Assembly: GCF_001522545.3 (NCBI RefSeq)
Contig: NC_031799.1
Coordinates: forward strand, 47,249,929-47,313,928
DNA: 64,000 nt
Reading direction: 5' to 3'
Source: Parus major
Lineage: Eukaryota > Chordata > Aves > Passeriformes > Paridae
Shown: positions 61,382 to 64,000 of the stretch, piece by piece
How positions within the stretch are numbered: position 1 is the stretch's first letter
Layout: the number at the start of each line of letters is the position of its first letter
Translations under genes and position numbers: made by a program
The notes under the pieces: model-generated
Database searches by the model: none
Told to the model about the DNA's origin: nothing
Seen by the model: the letters and a program-made list of their open reading frames with translations, nothing else

Positions 61382-62077
61382 TATTGACACAAGTGAAAAA
61401 AAAATTCCTGTCAGATGATGTGCAGAAATGAGTTTCTGAAGCATTCTTAAGTCTGATATCAGCTGCTCTGTGTGCTAAAGTAGCACACAGAGAAATCTCT
61501 GAAGTAGGATCTTGAATGTCTTCATGGTCTGAGAAATAATACAAAATAAATAGTTAAGTATAAAAGCTACTTTCTGTCAGGATTAATAATTTTCTAATTT
61601 ATTCCCAATTCAGATTTGAGTAAAGAAAACCCTGTTGAGCATGATCTCTATTAATGTTAACTCTGAGGATCTTCCAGTCCTATTACTTCTGTATGAACCT
61701 CATAACACTGGAAGAATTTAAATAAATACTTTTATTTCCTTCAGCCATCACTCTTGATTTTTATGGGTAAGCATCCCAGCTTTTTCAAAGCTATTGAAGT
61801 CAGTATATTTCTCCTGAGCTCTCTATCAATGAGAAGACAACAGTATCTAGAATCTCTCACTGCATTCTTGTCTTATTATTCAAACCTCAGTTCAGCTTTG
61901 TGATACTAGGAGAAAAATCTGAGTAGGAATTTTAATTTTATCTTGCTCATCTTGTTTTACTTTACCTTTTTTTTAATTTTCCTTTAAACAGTTAAATAAC
62001 AAAGTAAAATGTCAATGAATACCTATTCCATAGCCTGAATTATTTTAAAAAAATATTTTAATAGAATGTATTTTAGT

Positions 62078-62119
62078 TGTCAAAATAATATAGTCCTCTT
62101 ATCAAAACAATATAGTCCT
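62078..62119. repeat. 22-bp tandem duplication
   Basis: CAAAATAATATAGTCCT (from 62081) recurs as CAAAACAATATAGTCCT (from 62103). Confidence 0.8.
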
Positions 62120-63500
62120 GCAGCAATACATGTGTCAAAAATGTGCATGTCTTTCTGCAAAGATAATGAAAGAAATTATGTTCATGTTAGTTACTGCTTG
62201 ATGTTAAGAATGTTACCAGATTATTGGAAACATTTGGCACTTTCACCATAACTGTTATTTTAAGTGTACTAATGGAATCCTCTACATATTCCCACTCCTT
62301 CCACCCCACCCATGGATACTCTAAGCAAAATTGCAGGCAGAAAACTATAAAGCATTGAAATAATATGAAATCTACTCTATTTTTTTATGAAACATCATTC
62401 TTATGAATACAACTGTTCTAATTTGCAATGAGATTTTTTGATCACCACTAAATGTTTTGTTTTCTGGAGTCTTCATTCCTTAGGGTTCAATACTTAGTCC
62501 AGAAGCAGCTGAACTAGTAAACTGCTGTATGACAAAAAGCACTCAATTTTAGGCATTGTTCTCCAAGAAAGTAACAAACCAAATGAGACTCCAGGGAATA
62601 AGAATAATTTTCAGAAGTACAGTAAATATGACCTAGAAGGAGAATCTGAACATTTTGCTTTGCAGCTAAAAAACCGTGGAAACATAGATATTTGACTGAC
62701 ATAAGAATAGCCTCAAGTAGAAAAAAAATGGTCTATCTCACATGGGGGACAAAGTAAAATTTATCAGCCATAGGAAAAAGCTTTAAATTATACATTAGGA
62801 CAGCTTTCCTAGTGGCCGATAATAAAGCAGTCAAATACATTGTCTGAGGGCGATGTGGAATTTCTCTAACTGTAACTTGGACAAACATCAGTCAGGAATC
62901 GAATCAATATTGCTGAGTTTGCCTTATGCAAAGAGATAGATGATCTTTAAATTAGGCCTTCAATCCTGCCATTCTGCACCAGTAAGTATCATAAAGGAGG
63001 ATCATGGTTTTAATAAGGAAAGGTATATTCCCTGTGCACTGGTAGTTTATGTGATTGTAGAGGAAAATGTGTTTCCCCAACACAATTAATTTGTTTCCAG
63101 AAAGAGTGGTGTAAGGTGGAGTGCTGCAATTTAGAAAATCAGAGTTATTTGGTGTGGAATTAAAGTTTAAGTCCTGCTTTTTCATCTAAATGTGGTATTT
63201 TGTAGTCAAAAACCAGCAAATAATAAAACCATCTAAAATATGTTATTGTTTCAAATTATATAAGCAGTCTTAATATATTCAGAGTTACTTACCTGCTGTG
63301 AGAACTAGAAAGATTTGAAATACTAGTGATATGATGTTCTGAAATACTTTCTTCTGTGATGCCTGACCTTAATCACGAAGGAAGAAAATTCTTGTGGAAT
63401 TATCTCATTAAATACTCACCAGTTTGCATTTCAGAAGTAAAGGACTGATAAGCACAATGTTTATTGTTAAAAATAATTGTAGATTTTTTCTTGATTTCTT

Positions 63501-63535
63501 AAAAAAAACTAAAAACCTCCCCCCCCCAAAAAAAA
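63501..63535. repeat. A/C low-complexity run
   Basis: A8, then ACT-A5, then C9, then A8. Confidence 0.88.
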
Positions 63536-64000
63536 GGTAAAGAAGGAAAGTTAGTTCCACAGTGTTTAGAATGTGATTAGTTTATCATTTAACCTAGACT
63601 AGAATAAAGTACATTAGATTAGAATAGTTTGCTCTGGTGCCTGTTTCAGGACAAATAGCGATTCCAGTTAAAATTCTCTTCAGTGAAATCTTAACTCTGT
63701 ATTAGACATAGCACTTAACAAGAATGTTTCCACAGACATTGTCTATAAACACTGCTTCATCAGCATGAAGTGGTGACTATATGGTGCTGTCAGAATATGC
63801 TGTCAAGAAGCAATGGTGTCTTGGGGTGACATTAGTGTTGTACTAGAAACCACATTTGTTTTGATATAATTGAATTCTCTTTTCCTGCATTTCAGTTTCA
63901 CTGCGGATAATTAGGCACACAGAACTAAAATATAAATAACTCTTCTAATTTATGTGCTGTGCTTGCTTTTTATTTGCCTGGTAACCTTACTAGGAGAGCT

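Larger units (their letters stand above)
57784..64000. other. Unique AT-rich stretch to window end, no gene seen
   Basis: No exon or transposon recognised. It includes a pyrimidine tract (60553-60607), a GT run (61365-61381), a 22-bp spaced duplication (62078-62119), an A/C run (63501-63535) and a cluster of homeodomain/bZIP-like sites near 59476-59513. Confidence 0.55.

Noticed and set aside
1..64000. tRNA genes, rRNA genes, CRISPR arrays or bacterial-type operons
   Set aside because: No B-box-like tRNA sequence, no evenly spaced direct repeats with unique spacers and no dense coding layout were seen. The sequence is typical of vertebrate non-coding DNA.

Overview
This window looks like vertebrate nuclear DNA, most probably from a bird. 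The evidence is seven copies of CR1, the dominant avian non-LTR retrotransposon, several endogenous-retrovirus-type LTRs, and no recognisable SINE or L1. The sequence is AT-rich and full of stop codons in all frames, with microsatellites and homopolymer runs. I see no intact gene, no convincing host exon, no tRNA or rRNA gene and no CRISPR array. The window reads as intergenic sequence or a very large intron. I cannot name the species or the nearest gene.

Layout. 1-5339 is one old, unusually long CR1 copy on the + strand. It retains a decayed ORF1 (SGNH-esterase-like) and a decayed ORF2 (endonuclease, reverse transcriptase, C-terminal region). It is split at 1740-3397 by an antisense retroviral remnant with one nearly whole LTR and a 3' LTR stub. 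5340-15827 is mostly unique AT-rich DNA with a small CR1 scrap (7785-7900) and an antisense CR1 3' end (11871-12390) that is almost identical to part of the first copy. An LTR-like element lies at 15828-16428. A 290-base assembly gap (19798-20087) sits in a CCCTT repeat. At 23214-24420 an antisense LTR with adjoining internal sequence abuts a sense LTR.

27104-33600 is the richest retroviral region. One LTR family with three evenly spaced CCAAT boxes occurs on the + strand (27104-27795), on the - strand (31662-32035) and as a - strand fragment (33488-33600). A long + strand LTR of another family, with a GC-rich core, separates the last two. CR1 fragments follow at 31243-31385 (+) and 35185-35835 (-). 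After about 9 kb without recognised elements come an antisense solo LTR with a perfect 6-bp target duplication (44754-45540) and a + strand CR1 (45918-47004). A last antisense CR1 (57011-57783) lies within otherwise unique DNA that runs to the right edge.

Nothing here works together as a pathway. The biology is retrotransposon history: nesting, truncation, shared frameshifts, possible gene conversion between inverted CR1 copies, and LTR promoters that could in principle affect host transcription. I did not find a convincing new coding system. CR1 and LTR family assignments come from remembered family features and comparisons within the window, not from a database search.
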